A stretch of 10,897 bases of DNA from an uncultured Litorilinea sp. (GCA_946885925.1 CAMPHP010000047.1:1-10897), one strand, 5' to 3'. Counted from the first letter of the stretch, positions 1 to 6,308 are shown. The notes: generated by a model not told the origin, from the sequence alone. Numbers and translations: made by a program.

Positions 1-1188
1 CTCTAGCTGCTTTCCGAGCACCTTTGGATCGCGGTTGGCCTTATCCCAATCCAGGAAGATATCCACGCCCACCAATTCCTTGCGCTGGATGGGGGCAGGG
101 CGGCGCTCGACAACGATAGGGTGATTTTGATAGCTGGCTGGGCTCAACTGCTCAGGTTTCCTGCCCAAGCGCTCGATCACAGCATCGGTAAAGACTTCGG
201 TGGTAGCCTGCTTTTCTGACAAGCCGACGCGGTAGATGTCGGCGGTATGAATGCCATCTTCCAAGGTGCAAAGCCATGCATTCTTGATAGTTTCAGCATA
301 AGTGCCCAAGCCCAAATGCACCAACATTTGAATCGCCCCGTTGAGCAGGCCCGATGGATTCGCCACACCGCGCCCGGCAATATCAGGGGCCGAGCCATGA
401 ACAGCTTCAAACATGGCTGCATCTTCGCCGATATTGGCTGACCCTGCCAAACCAATCGATCCGGAAACCTGGGCGGCAATATCCGATAAAATATCGCCAT
501 AGAGGTTCAGCGTAACGACCACATCGAGCCGTTCGGGCATGGCTGCGACACGTGCCGCACCGATATCGATGATCTGGTGTTCGCTGCGAATGCTGGGGTA
601 TTCGGTGGCAACCTCGTCAAAGATCTTGTGGAAAAGCCCGTCTGACAACTTCATGATGTTGTCTTTGGTCATACAAGTAACTTTGTTCCGCCCGTATGCC
701 TCTGCATACTCAAAGGCATAGCGGATGATGTTTTCTGAGCCAGGACGGGTGACGATTTTGAGGGCTTGCGTCACCTCTTGGGTTTGGCGATACTCAATAC
801 CCGCATAGAGATCTTCCTCATTTTCGCGGATGATCACCATGTTAATACCCGGGTAGGCTGAGGGCACATAGGGCGTATATGACTTACATTCGCGCACATT
901 GGCGAAGAGCCCAAGTGACTTGCGGATGGTGACATTGATGCTCTTATACCCACCTCCCTGGGGCGTGGTGATCGGGCCTTTGAGCAAGATACGATTGGCA
1001 CGAATGATGTCCCAGGCTTCGCGCGGAATGCCTGAGAGAATCCCCCTGCGGTAGACGGCCTCACCGATCTCAATGACATCATATTCTAGTGGCACCTCTG
1101 CGGCCTTCAGAATGCGCAGAGTTGCCTCCATGATCTCGGGTCCAATGCCATCGCCATAAGCCACAGCAATACGCTTTTTGGTGGTCAT
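1..1188 (-). CDS. icd: Isocitrate dehydrogenase, long form with C-terminal extension, NAD-type (3' end outside window)
   Basis: Oxidative decarboxylation of isocitrate to 2-oxoglutarate in the cytoplasmic TCA cycle is the expected reaction. I translated 396 residues from the ATG at 1188 to the left edge without a stop. The substrate-binding serine, asparagine and arginines of the family are at S83, N85, R89, R99 and R121, with Y128 and K175; metal-binding aspartates are D232 and D236 in the GDILSD motif. The usual IDH/isopropylmalate dehydrogenase fold ends near residue 340, but this frame continues with a segment (VGVDIFLDW, about 373-381) like the C-terminal extension of Thermus and Rickettsia enzymes. 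At the coenzyme pocket D269, I270 and A276 replace the Lys-Tyr...Val of NADP enzymes, which predicts NAD use. The ribosome-binding site is only weakly purine-rich. An isopropylmalate or homoisocitrate dehydrogenase is less likely because of the SxNxxxR pattern and the extension. Confidence 0.88.
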   Translation of the reverse strand, partial: MTTKKRIAVAYGDGIGPEIMEATLRILKAAEVPLEYDVIEIGEAVYRRGILSGIPREAWDIIRANRILLKGPITTPQGGGYKSINVTIRKSLGLFANVRECKSYTPYVPSAYPGINMVIIRENEEDLYAGIEYRQTQEVTQALKIVTRPGSENIIRYAFEYAEAYGRNKVTCMTKDNIMKLSDGLFHKIFDEVATEYPSIRSEHQIIDIGAARVAAMPERLDVVVTLNLYGDILSDIAAQVSGSIGLAGSANIGEDAAMFEAVHGSAPDIAGRGVANPSGLLNGAIQMLVHLGLGTYAETIKNAWLCTLEDGIHTADIYRVGLSEKQATTEVFTDAVIERLGRKPEQLSPASYQNHPIVVERRPAPIQRKELVGVDIFLDWDKANRDPKVLGKQLE

Positions 1189-1260
1189 GGTCTTTTCACT
1201 TTCTACCCACTAGTTAGCTTCGCTAAACATTCCTACGCCGGCTTGCTTTACTTCAATTCT

Positions 1261-1266
1261 ATTATA
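1261..1266 (-). promoter_or_regulatory. Possible -10 element for the isocitrate dehydrogenase gene
   Basis: The minus strand reads a perfect TATAAT here, about 73 nt upstream of the ATG at 1188. No convincing -35 hexamer lies 16-18 nt further upstream, so this is a weak call that rests on one hexamer. Confidence 0.25.
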
Positions 1267-1329
1267 ACGCAGCCGTGGGCGTGGCTCGATCTTGATTCCC
1301 AGCCGAGCGAACTACCGCAACTTCTTCAC

Positions 1330-1415
1330 TAGAGTGTATCTCGCCACAGAATACAAAGCCTTATGCTGCTCTCCCTAACCGGCCCGTAGCCATGATACAC
1401 TCTATATAGATGTAT
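1330..1415. promoter_or_regulatory. Operator-like inverted repeats in the divergent intergenic region
   Basis: TAGAGTGTATC at 1330-1340 is repeated as its exact reverse complement, GATACACTCTA, at 1394-1404 (11 bp, 53 nt apart). The right copy is itself the left part of a near-palindrome at 1395-1415: a perfect TCTATATAGA core (1401-1410) flanked by ATACAC and TGTAT, that is, perfect except for one extra base. This arrangement fits two binding sites for a dimeric repressor that could loop DNA between isocitrate dehydrogenase and the cycloisomerase-like gene. The 1190-1483 gap contains no other gene that I can support. The regulator is not identified. Confidence 0.4.
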
Positions 1416-1483
1416 TCTATGTAGCATATTTCTCTCAATTTTATCATTCATCAGCACACACTCTTGTCAGGAGTAATGTACTT

Positions 1484-2611
1484 GTGGCTAAGATCGTCAA
1501 CGTTGAAAGCTTTGTTGTCCGGCAAAGGCTTGAGCAGCCCTTTTACTTTTCGCAATGGGAACAGCACGAGCGTGCGGTCTGCTTGGTTAGGGTGACAACG
1601 GATGAGGGCGTATATGGTTGGGGTGAAGGATATGGCCCCGCCGAGGTTGTACAAGCAGGCATTCGCTGGTTCACACCACATCTTTTAGGTCAAGACCCTT
1701 TGCACACTGCTGCTATCTGGCAGATTCTCTATCGCCGCTCATTAGATTATGCGCGGCGAGGTGTGCTCCTGGCTGCATTAAGCGCGATTGATATCGCCTT
1801 ATGGGATGTCAAGGGTAAAGTATTGGGCCAACCGTTATCCGTGCTGCTGGGTGGACCACGGCGCGCCGCGGTGCGGGTCTATGCCACTGGGATGTACTTT
1901 CGCCATGATGTAGAATTGCCAACGCATTTGGCACAGGAGGCTGTGAGCTATGTCGAACAAGGCTTCACTGCGTTAAAAATGAAGGTGGGTTTGGGAATCG
2001 CTGAGGACACGGCAAACGTACGCGCCGTTCGAGCGGCCATTGGGCCAGAGATTGCATTAATGATGGATGCCAATCATGCCTATGCGCGACATGAAGCTTT
2101 GGCATTGGCGCGCGCTGTGGAGGATCAGCAGATCGGGTGGTTTGAGGAACCGCTTTCCCCCGAAGATTACGAGGGATACCGGGAACTGCGCCAACAGAGC
2201 TCAATCCCAATAGCCGGTGGAGAGTGTGAATATCTCTGTGCAGGATTCCGCCATCTGGCTGTGAACCAGTGTGTGGACATTGCACAACCCGATTTGGGCG
2301 CGGCAGGAGGATTGACCGAAGGGCAACGAATCGCATCGCTGATGCAGACTTTTGGCGCGCAGGTGACGCCTCATTGCTGGGGTACAGGCATTGCCTTTGC
2401 CGCAGCGCTGCACTTTGCTGCCACGCTAGACCCTTTGCCGGGTCGCCTGCGCCAGCCTGAACCTCTGCTGGAGATGGATCGTACCGAAAACCCTTTGCGT
2501 GAACGGCTCACTTGGCCTCGTTTTGAGTTGTACAACGGTACTGTCACCGTTCCCACCGCGCCCGGTCTCGGTGTCGAGATTGACATGAATGAGGTGGCTG
2601 CCTTCGGTTAG
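1484..2611 (+). CDS. Enolase-superfamily enzyme, mandelate racemase group; D-galactarolactone cycloisomerase-like
   Basis: Cytoplasmic Mg-dependent enzyme that abstracts the proton alpha to a carboxylate of a sugar acid or its lactone. It has 375 residues, full length for the family. The barrel carries the K165-M-K167 motif, metal ligands D195, E221 and E247, and the D270/H297 dyad, nearly the same numbering as mandelate racemase. The PHCWGTG segment after H297 and the C-terminal EMDRTENPLRE and PTAPGLGVEID segments resemble, from memory, galactarolactone cycloisomerase of Agrobacterium, which opens D-galactaro-1,4-lactone to a keto-deoxy-hexarate. The start is GTG at 1484, because GGAG at 1470-1473 lies 10 nt upstream; the ATG at 1476 is out of frame. 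The following isomerase gene lies 123 nt downstream on the same strand and probably shares its transcript. The superfamily is certain. The substrate is an inference, and other aldarate or aldonate dehydratases or racemases remain possible. Confidence 0.87.
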   Translation: MAKIVNVESFVVRQRLEQPFYFSQWEQHERAVCLVRVTTDEGVYGWGEGYGPAEVVQAGIRWFTPHLLGQDPLHTAAIWQILYRRSLDYARRGVLLAALSAIDIALWDVKGKVLGQPLSVLLGGPRRAAVRVYATGMYFRHDVELPTHLAQEAVSYVEQGFTALKMKVGLGIAEDTANVRAVRAAIGPEIALMMDANHAYARHEALALARAVEDQQIGWFEEPLSPEDYEGYRELRQQSSIPIAGGECEYLCAGFRHLAVNQCVDIAQPDLGAAGGLTEGQRIASLMQTFGAQVTPHCWGTGIAFAAALHFAATLDPLPGRLRQPEPLLEMDRTENPLRERLTWPRFELYNGTVTVPTAPGLGVEIDMNEVAAFG

Positions 2612-2681
2612 CCGCGAGTCCGGGACGTATGCACTTGAAGCGGGTGGGCAATGCAATCTGATGACGGTGCGCTAAGCTATC

Positions 2682-2717
2682 AATAACAAGTTTAATAGCA
2701 AGTTCAATAACAAGTAT
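2682..2717 (+). repeat. 12-bp tandem repeat, three imperfect copies
   Basis: Three consecutive 12-nt units, AATAACAAGTTT, AATAGCAAGTTC and AATAACAAGTAT, fill 2682-2717, and a more diverged fourth (AGATAAGGCAAG) follows. They end just before the ribosome-binding region of the gene starting at 2735. The tract is AT-rich and unstructured and could keep the translation start accessible or have arisen by slippage. Confidence 0.7.
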
Positions 2718-2734
2718 AGATAAGGCAAGCACAG

Positions 2735-3559
2735 ATGCAGACTATCGTTTCGTGTATGGGCGCTAATTTCGTGGCGCGTGAAGTGGGCTACAGCCTGCCT
2801 GGCGACTGGATGCTGGGCGACTGGGGCAAGGGTGACCGTGCAGCCAACGACTATTTCCGGCCTCTGGAAACCTATCATGAGCGGTTGGAGACGTTGCTCC
2901 AGGAGATAGTGCAGATGGGTTTTGGAGCGATTGACTTGTGGACTGCACATCTAAATCCGCAGTGGGCAACCCCTGAACACATTGCCATCGCACAGGAATT
3001 GCTTCACCAATATCAATTAACACTGGTTAGCTATGCAGGAGGATTTGGCAGCACGGTTGAGGAGTTTGCCTCTAGTTGTCGCGTCGCCGCAGCACTGGGA
3101 ATTCCGGTCTTAGGGGGCAGCGCTTCTCTCTTGCGTCATGACCGGGCGGCGCTGGTTTCCCTCTTGCGTGAATATGGCCTCAAGTTTGGCTTTGAGAATC
3201 ATCCTGCTGAGAAAACTGCACAGGATGTTCTGGCCCAGATCGGAGACCAGGATCAGGACATCGTGGGTGTGACGGTGGATACCGGCTGGTTTGGCACACA
3301 TGGAACCGATGCACGCCAAGCGCTGCAAGAACTCGGCCCACGGCTATTTCATGTCCATCTCAAAGATGTGGTCGCTGTTGGTGGACACGAAACGTGCCGC
3401 TATGGCCGTGGCGTTGTTCCGGTAGATGCCTGTGTAACAGTGTTGCGGCAGATCGGGTACAACGGGGCGATATCGGTGGAGCATGAGGCGGGAGATTACG
3501 ATCCCACAGAAGATCTCCGCGCAAGCCGCCAGATGCTGCTGGCGTGGCTCGCTACATAG
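2735..3559 (+). CDS. Sugar phosphate isomerase/epimerase-like protein (xylose isomerase-like TIM barrel)
   Basis: Cytoplasmic divalent-metal TIM-barrel protein of the AP-endonuclease-2/xylose isomerase clan, whose members isomerise or epimerise ketoses, keto-acids and inositol derivatives. The 274 residues match the usual family length. The four expected metal ligands are E154 (FGFENH), D182 (VTVDTGW), H208 (HVHLKD) and E249 (SVEHE); the YGRGVVPVDA segment near 223-232 is the typical loop before the last strands. The start is ATG 2735, preceded by AAGG with 9 nt spacing; an in-frame ATG at 2756 lacks any ribosome-binding site. Position behind the cycloisomerase-like gene on the same strand suggests the two act on successive intermediates of one sugar-acid pathway. 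The exact substrate cannot be read from the sequence, and a 2-keto-myo-inositol dehydratase-like or hydroxypyruvate isomerase-like role is also possible. Confidence 0.82.
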   Translation: MQTIVSCMGANFVAREVGYSLPGDWMLGDWGKGDRAANDYFRPLETYHERLETLLQEIVQMGFGAIDLWTAHLNPQWATPEHIAIAQELLHQYQLTLVSYAGGFGSTVEEFASSCRVAAALGIPVLGGSASLLRHDRAALVSLLREYGLKFGFENHPAEKTAQDVLAQIGDQDQDIVGVTVDTGWFGTHGTDARQALQELGPRLFHVHLKDVVAVGGHETCRYGRGVVPVDACVTVLRQIGYNGAISVEHEAGDYDPTEDLRASRQMLLAWLAT

Positions 3560-3676
3560 CGCTGGATGCTCCTCCGAAATAGCGCCTCTGCCACGCGCAT
3601 CGCTTAGCTCTAGGACGCAGCCAACAGGCGACGATGCCGGTGCCGATCCCTAAAAGTTGTTATAAACTTTTTGATC

Positions 3677-3706
3677 TTGACATGTGACTATTTAGTCACA
3701 TATAAT
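3677..3706 (+). promoter_or_regulatory. Strong sigma-70-type promoter of the ArsR-SRPBCC gene
   Basis: A perfect TTGACA at 3677-3682 and a perfect TATAAT at 3701-3706 are separated by 18 nt. Initiation about 7 nt after the -10 puts the first transcribed base at or next to the ATG at 3713, so the message would have no leader. No Shine-Dalgarno sequence precedes that ATG, which agrees with leaderless initiation. Confidence 0.85.
3682..3701. promoter_or_regulatory. Perfect 20-bp palindromic operator inside the promoter
   Basis: ATGTGACTA (3682-3690), TT (3691-3692) and TAGTCACAT (3693-3701) form a perfect 9+2+9 inverted repeat that occupies the whole spacer and touches both the -35 and the -10 hexamers. 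A dimer of the ArsR-type protein encoded immediately downstream would block RNA polymerase here, giving negative autoregulation. The identity of the bound protein is inferred from adjacency. Confidence 0.75.
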
Positions 3707-3712
3707 GCCAAC

Positions 3713-4486
3713 ATGGAACATGAGTCTGTCTTTCGCGCCCTCGCCGACCCAAGCCGTCGGCGGCTACTTGACCTCCTCTTTGAGCGGGATGGCCGCACGC
3801 TTACCGAGTTGGAGTCGGAGCTGCCGATGACGCGGTTCGGGGTGATGAAGCACCTGAGCGTTTTGGAGGAAGCTGGACTGATCACCACGCGCAAAGTAGG
3901 CCGCGAAAAGCTGCACTACCTAAACCCAGTTCCAATCCAGTTCATCTCCGACCGCTGGATCAACAAATACTCGGCAGAGCGCGTGAGCGCCCTCGCTGAT
4001 CTCAAGACAGTCCTTGAAGGAGGAAATGGGATGACCACTACTTCGAAGCCCCGGCTCGTTTATCAGATCATCATCAAGGCACCGCAGGAACGCGTGTGGG
4101 AGGCGATCACCACGCCAGAGTTTACCGCTCGCTACTACTACGACTGTACGCTCAAGACCGACCTCACTGTCGGCTCACCCTTCACCTACCACAAGCCGAG
4201 CGGTGCGCCCATTGTAGAAGGGGAGGTCATCTTGTCCGACCCGCCTAACCGGCTGGTTCATACCTACCATTCCCTCTGGCCCCCAATGAACAAAGATGCA
4301 CCCACGAAGGTAGCCTGGGAGTTGGAATCAATGCCTGGCGACATCACAAAGGTCACAGTCGTCCATGAGGACTTTGAGGGTGAGACTGCGACCTACAAGG
4401 GCTTGCAGAGTGGCGGCTGGGCGTGGATCCTCAGCAACATGAAGACGTTCCTGGAGACCGGCGAGCCGATGCCTCAGGAGTACTAA
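3713..4486 (+). CDS. ArsR-family repressor fused to an SRPBCC (AHSA1-type) domain
   Basis: Predicted DNA-binding, ligand-responsive repressor of 257 residues. Residues 1-100 are a winged-helix ArsR domain (FRALADPSRRRLLDLL start, recognition region about 37-52, wing about 57-69). Residues 107-257 are an SRPBCC/AHSA1 fold (VWEAITTPEFTARYY, then the GEVILSDPPNRLVHTYH strands and a C-terminal helix about 230-248) that usually encloses a hydrophobic ligand. The domain has no ELCVCD-type cysteine metal site, and the only cysteine is C145, so metalloid sensing is unlikely; it resembles SdpR-like ArsR proteins. I chose ATG 3713 because a start further upstream (TTG 3671) would lie inside the promoter. 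A strong internal start lies at 4031. C-ending codons appear more frequent than in the neighbouring genes, and the cassette has its own promoter and terminator, so it may be a module acquired separately. Confidence 0.88.
   Translation: MEHESVFRALADPSRRRLLDLLFERDGRTLTELESELPMTRFGVMKHLSVLEEAGLITTRKVGREKLHYLNPVPIQFISDRWINKYSAERVSALADLKTVLEGGNGMTTTSKPRLVYQIIIKAPQERVWEAITTPEFTARYYYDCTLKTDLTVGSPFTYHKPSGAPIVEGEVILSDPPNRLVHTYHSLWPPMNKDAPTKVAWELESMPGDITKVTVVHEDFEGETATYKGLQSGGWAWILSNMKTFLETGEPMPQEY
4017..4033 (+). promoter_or_regulatory. Internal ribosome-binding site and in-frame ATG at the ArsR/SRPBCC junction
   Basis: AAGGAGG at 4017-4023 followed after 7 nt by ATG at 4031 is the best-matched ribosome-binding site near this gene. 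The ATG is codon 107 of the fusion and marks the first residue of the SRPBCC domain. Initiation here would yield a separate 151-residue SRPBCC protein ending at 4486. It may also be a relic of two genes that fused when the first lost its stop codon. Confidence 0.7.
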
Positions 4487-4487
4487 C

Positions 4488-4683
4488 CTATTTCTGTATC
4501 GAATATTGTTTCCCCCGTAAGCTCATCGACCTGCTCGCAAGGATCCTTTGGGCCGGTCGAGGCTCGTGGCCCACGTCCGCCACGTGCAAGCGGAGCCCGG
4601 CGAGCAGGACACTCTCGCCGAAAGCAGTTACGTAGTAATTGTAGATGTACCAGTCCGTTTCGGGCTCGTACTCAGAGGAGATC
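4488..4683 (-). pseudogene. Possible remnant of a protein-coding gene on the minus strand
   Basis: Between the ArsR-SRPBCC gene and the small membrane protein gene, the minus strand carries a protein-like reading: SSEYEPETDWYIYNYYVTAF continuing to VADVGHEPR, then a stop at 4488-4490. The aromatic-rich, compositionally normal sequence and GC-rich third positions look like a true C-terminal segment and not a random frame. Upstream of about 4683 the same frame becomes a shadow of the membrane protein gene, so any parent gene has lost its start. I do not recognise the family. It could be chance. Confidence 0.25.
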
Positions 4684-4686
4684 CCA

Positions 4687-4917
4687 ATGAACTGGAATAC
4701 AGGAGTTCGGCAGACCCACCGCTGGCTGTCCATTGTCTTTACGGTGCTCGTCATCGTCAACATCATCGTCAACCTCGTCCCCTTGGGACCGGAAGAACTT
4801 GCCCTCTGGTTGGGCCTCTTAACACTGCTCCCGCTCGCCTTGCTTTTGTTCACGGGTCTGTACTTGTTCGTGCTGCCGTATACCGCCAAATGGCGCAACG
4901 GGCGACGCACTGGCTGA
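4687..4917 (+). CDS. Small membrane protein with two predicted transmembrane helices
   Basis: A 76-residue protein starting at ATG 4687, chosen because GAGGAG at 4675-4680 lies 6 nt upstream; an in-frame ATG at 4645 has no such site. The N-terminus (MNWNTGVRQTHRWLS) is short and basic. Helix 1 spans about residues 14-33 and helix 2 about 39-63, and the C-terminus (TAKWRNGRRTG) is basic, so both ends should face the cytoplasm. The helices are joined by a short PLGPEE loop. Similar small membrane proteins occur, as far as I recall, beside ArsR-SRPBCC genes, and this one lies 200 nt downstream on the same strand just before a terminator-like hairpin, so co-regulation by the ArsR protein is likely. 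By analogy to sdpRI, it may be the functional output of the repressor, but that is inference. No enzymatic motif is present. Confidence 0.75.
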   Translation: MNWNTGVRQTHRWLSIVFTVLVIVNIIVNLVPLGPEELALWLGLLTLLPLALLLFTGLYLFVLPYTAKWRNGRRTG

Positions 4918-4940
4918 ACCGGCAATTGGCTGCACGACGA

Positions 4941-4989
4941 AAGAGTGCTTCGCCTTACCATTCGTATGTAGGTAAGGCGAAGCGCTCTT
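4941..4989. terminator. Long-stem hairpin between converging transcripts, probable bidirectional terminator
   Basis: A 19-bp stem (4941-4959 with 4971-4989, one G-T mismatch) closes an 11-nt loop. It lies 23 nt after the membrane protein gene and 96 nt beyond the end of the minus-strand racemase-group gene, so both transcripts run into it. The T-run on either side is weak (CTTCTT on plus, CTCTTTC on minus), so it may also work as a stability or blocking hairpin. Confidence 0.7.
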
Positions 4990-5085
4990 CTTAATGAGAA
5001 ATGACAGATTAAGAACCCATCCTAAAAGCCTGTGTTGATGAAGCCATCCTTTAGCATATCCACCTTATCAAGTGCATAACAGATT

Positions 5086-6231
5086 CTAGACCGGCACTTC
5101 GTCCAATGGTCTGCGTAAATTGCGCGCCGGGAACTCCTGATAGGCATAGTGAGCCAGCGCATCTTCATCGATCTCGACACCCAAGCCAGGGGCAGTGGGG
5201 AGCGTAATGACACCGTTCACCGGCACAAGAGGGGTTGCGATGGCCTTACTCACTTCCTCAAAGTTTACAAAGTACTCAGTGATGAGGAAATTCGGCATCC
5301 CCGCCGCGGCGTGAACCGTCGCCGCCAAACCGATAGCTGTGCTGTTGTAGTTATGTGGTGAGACGACGACGTGATAGACCTCAGCCATCGCCGCGATCTC
5401 GCGCAGTTCCAGGATGCCACCACAATTGCACACATCCGGGTTGATGATGTCCGCTGCGCGTTGCTCGAAAACATCGCGGAACTCGGCTTTGGTGTACAAC
5501 TCTTCGCCGGTCACGACGGGCAGATTAATCTCGCGGCGCACCTCGGCAAGCCCTGTCATGTCGCGTGCGGAGACCGGCTCCTCGTACCAGAACGGACGGT
5601 ATGGCTCTAAACGCCGCGCCACGCGCACTGCGTGCATGGGAGCCAGCCGCCTATGCACCTCGACCAGAATCTCTACATCGGGGCCGACCGCCTCGCGTAT
5701 GGCAGCCACGCGTTCGACCGCGATCTCCTCATCGCTGCGAGAGATGTAGGCGCGCCAGGGGTTTGGGAAGGGGTCGAACTTTAGTGCAGTAAAGCCGCGC
5801 GCCACCACGCCTTTGGCTGCGTCCACTAGCTTGTCCAGGCTGCCGCCTCCCCAGCCATTGGCATAGACGCGGATTTGCGTGCGCGTGGCCCCACCCAGCA
5901 AGTTGTAGACCGGCTGCCCCGCTGCCTTCCCGGCAATGTCCCACAGTGCATGTTCAATCCCACTCACCGCACAGTAGAACTCCATCGACCCGCGCCGCGT
6001 GGCGAAATCGGTATAGGCCATAAACGTAAAGTGCTTAATGTCGAAAGGGCTGCGCCCGATTAAATAGCGTCGTAACTGCTGCACCGTGATCTCGATGGAA
6101 CGGTCGCGGTCAGCCTGCGTATAAGCTTCGCCCCAGCCGTGGATGCCTTCATCGGTCTCGACCTTGACAAAGAGCCAGTTCTTTCCGGTTCCAGGGTGAA
6201 CAAGGAATGTTTTGACGTCAGTGATCTTCAT
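5086..6231 (-). CDS. Enolase-superfamily sugar-acid dehydratase-like enzyme, mandelate racemase group
   Basis: Cytoplasmic Mg-dependent enzyme of 381 residues, likely to dehydrate or cycloisomerise a sugar acid. The N-terminal capping domain covers about 1-125 and the barrel about 126-340. Active-site positions are K151-F-D153 in place of KxK, metal ligands E191, E217 and E243, H193 in an E-x-H motif, and the D266/H293 dyad. The histidine two residues after the first metal ligand is the galactonate/mannonate dehydratase pattern (normally D-x-H); here the ligand is Glu. The first enolase-superfamily gene in this window (1484-2611) has a different active site, so the two are not redundant. The start ATG 6231 has GGAG with 5 nt spacing. 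It follows the aldo/keto reductase gene by 77 nt on the same strand, consistent with an operon running from aldose oxidation to acid dehydration. Substrate is unresolved; galactonate, galactarate or anhydrogalactonate-type acids are candidates. Confidence 0.86.
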   Translation of the reverse strand: MKITDVKTFLVHPGTGKNWLFVKVETDEGIHGWGEAYTQADRDRSIEITVQQLRRYLIGRSPFDIKHFTFMAYTDFATRRGSMEFYCAVSGIEHALWDIAGKAAGQPVYNLLGGATRTQIRVYANGWGGGSLDKLVDAAKGVVARGFTALKFDPFPNPWRAYISRSDEEIAVERVAAIREAVGPDVEILVEVHRRLAPMHAVRVARRLEPYRPFWYEEPVSARDMTGLAEVRREINLPVVTGEELYTKAEFRDVFEQRAADIINPDVCNCGGILELREIAAMAEVYHVVVSPHNYNSTAIGLAATVHAAAGMPNFLITEYFVNFEEVSKAIATPLVPVNGVITLPTAPGLGVEIDEDALAHYAYQEFPARNLRRPLDEVPV

Positions 6232-6308
6232 ACGGTCTCCAGCTAGTGGATGTGAATGGGTGTTGGTCCGGCGATACCGTGGTCAGGCCCGATCTTGTAG
6301 TGGCTCAG

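Noticed and set aside
3652..3671. Terminator after the isomerase gene (AAAAGTT...AACTTTT)
   Set aside because: The 7-bp stem is almost all A-T with no separate U-run. It is too weak to support as a terminator.
3671..3712. Upstream TTG extension of the ArsR-SRPBCC gene by 14 codons
   Set aside because: These codons lie within the -35 element, operator and -10 element, and the family begins at the MEHESVFRALADP segment.
4645..4686. Upstream extension of the small membrane protein by 14 codons
   Set aside because: No ribosome-binding site precedes 4645, and GAGGAG is placed correctly for the ATG at 4687.
4548..4994. Plus-strand open frame (148 codons) overlapping the membrane protein gene and running through the hairpin
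   Set aside because: Its sequence is a frame-shifted reading of the membrane protein gene and of the hairpin, with no ribosome-binding site.
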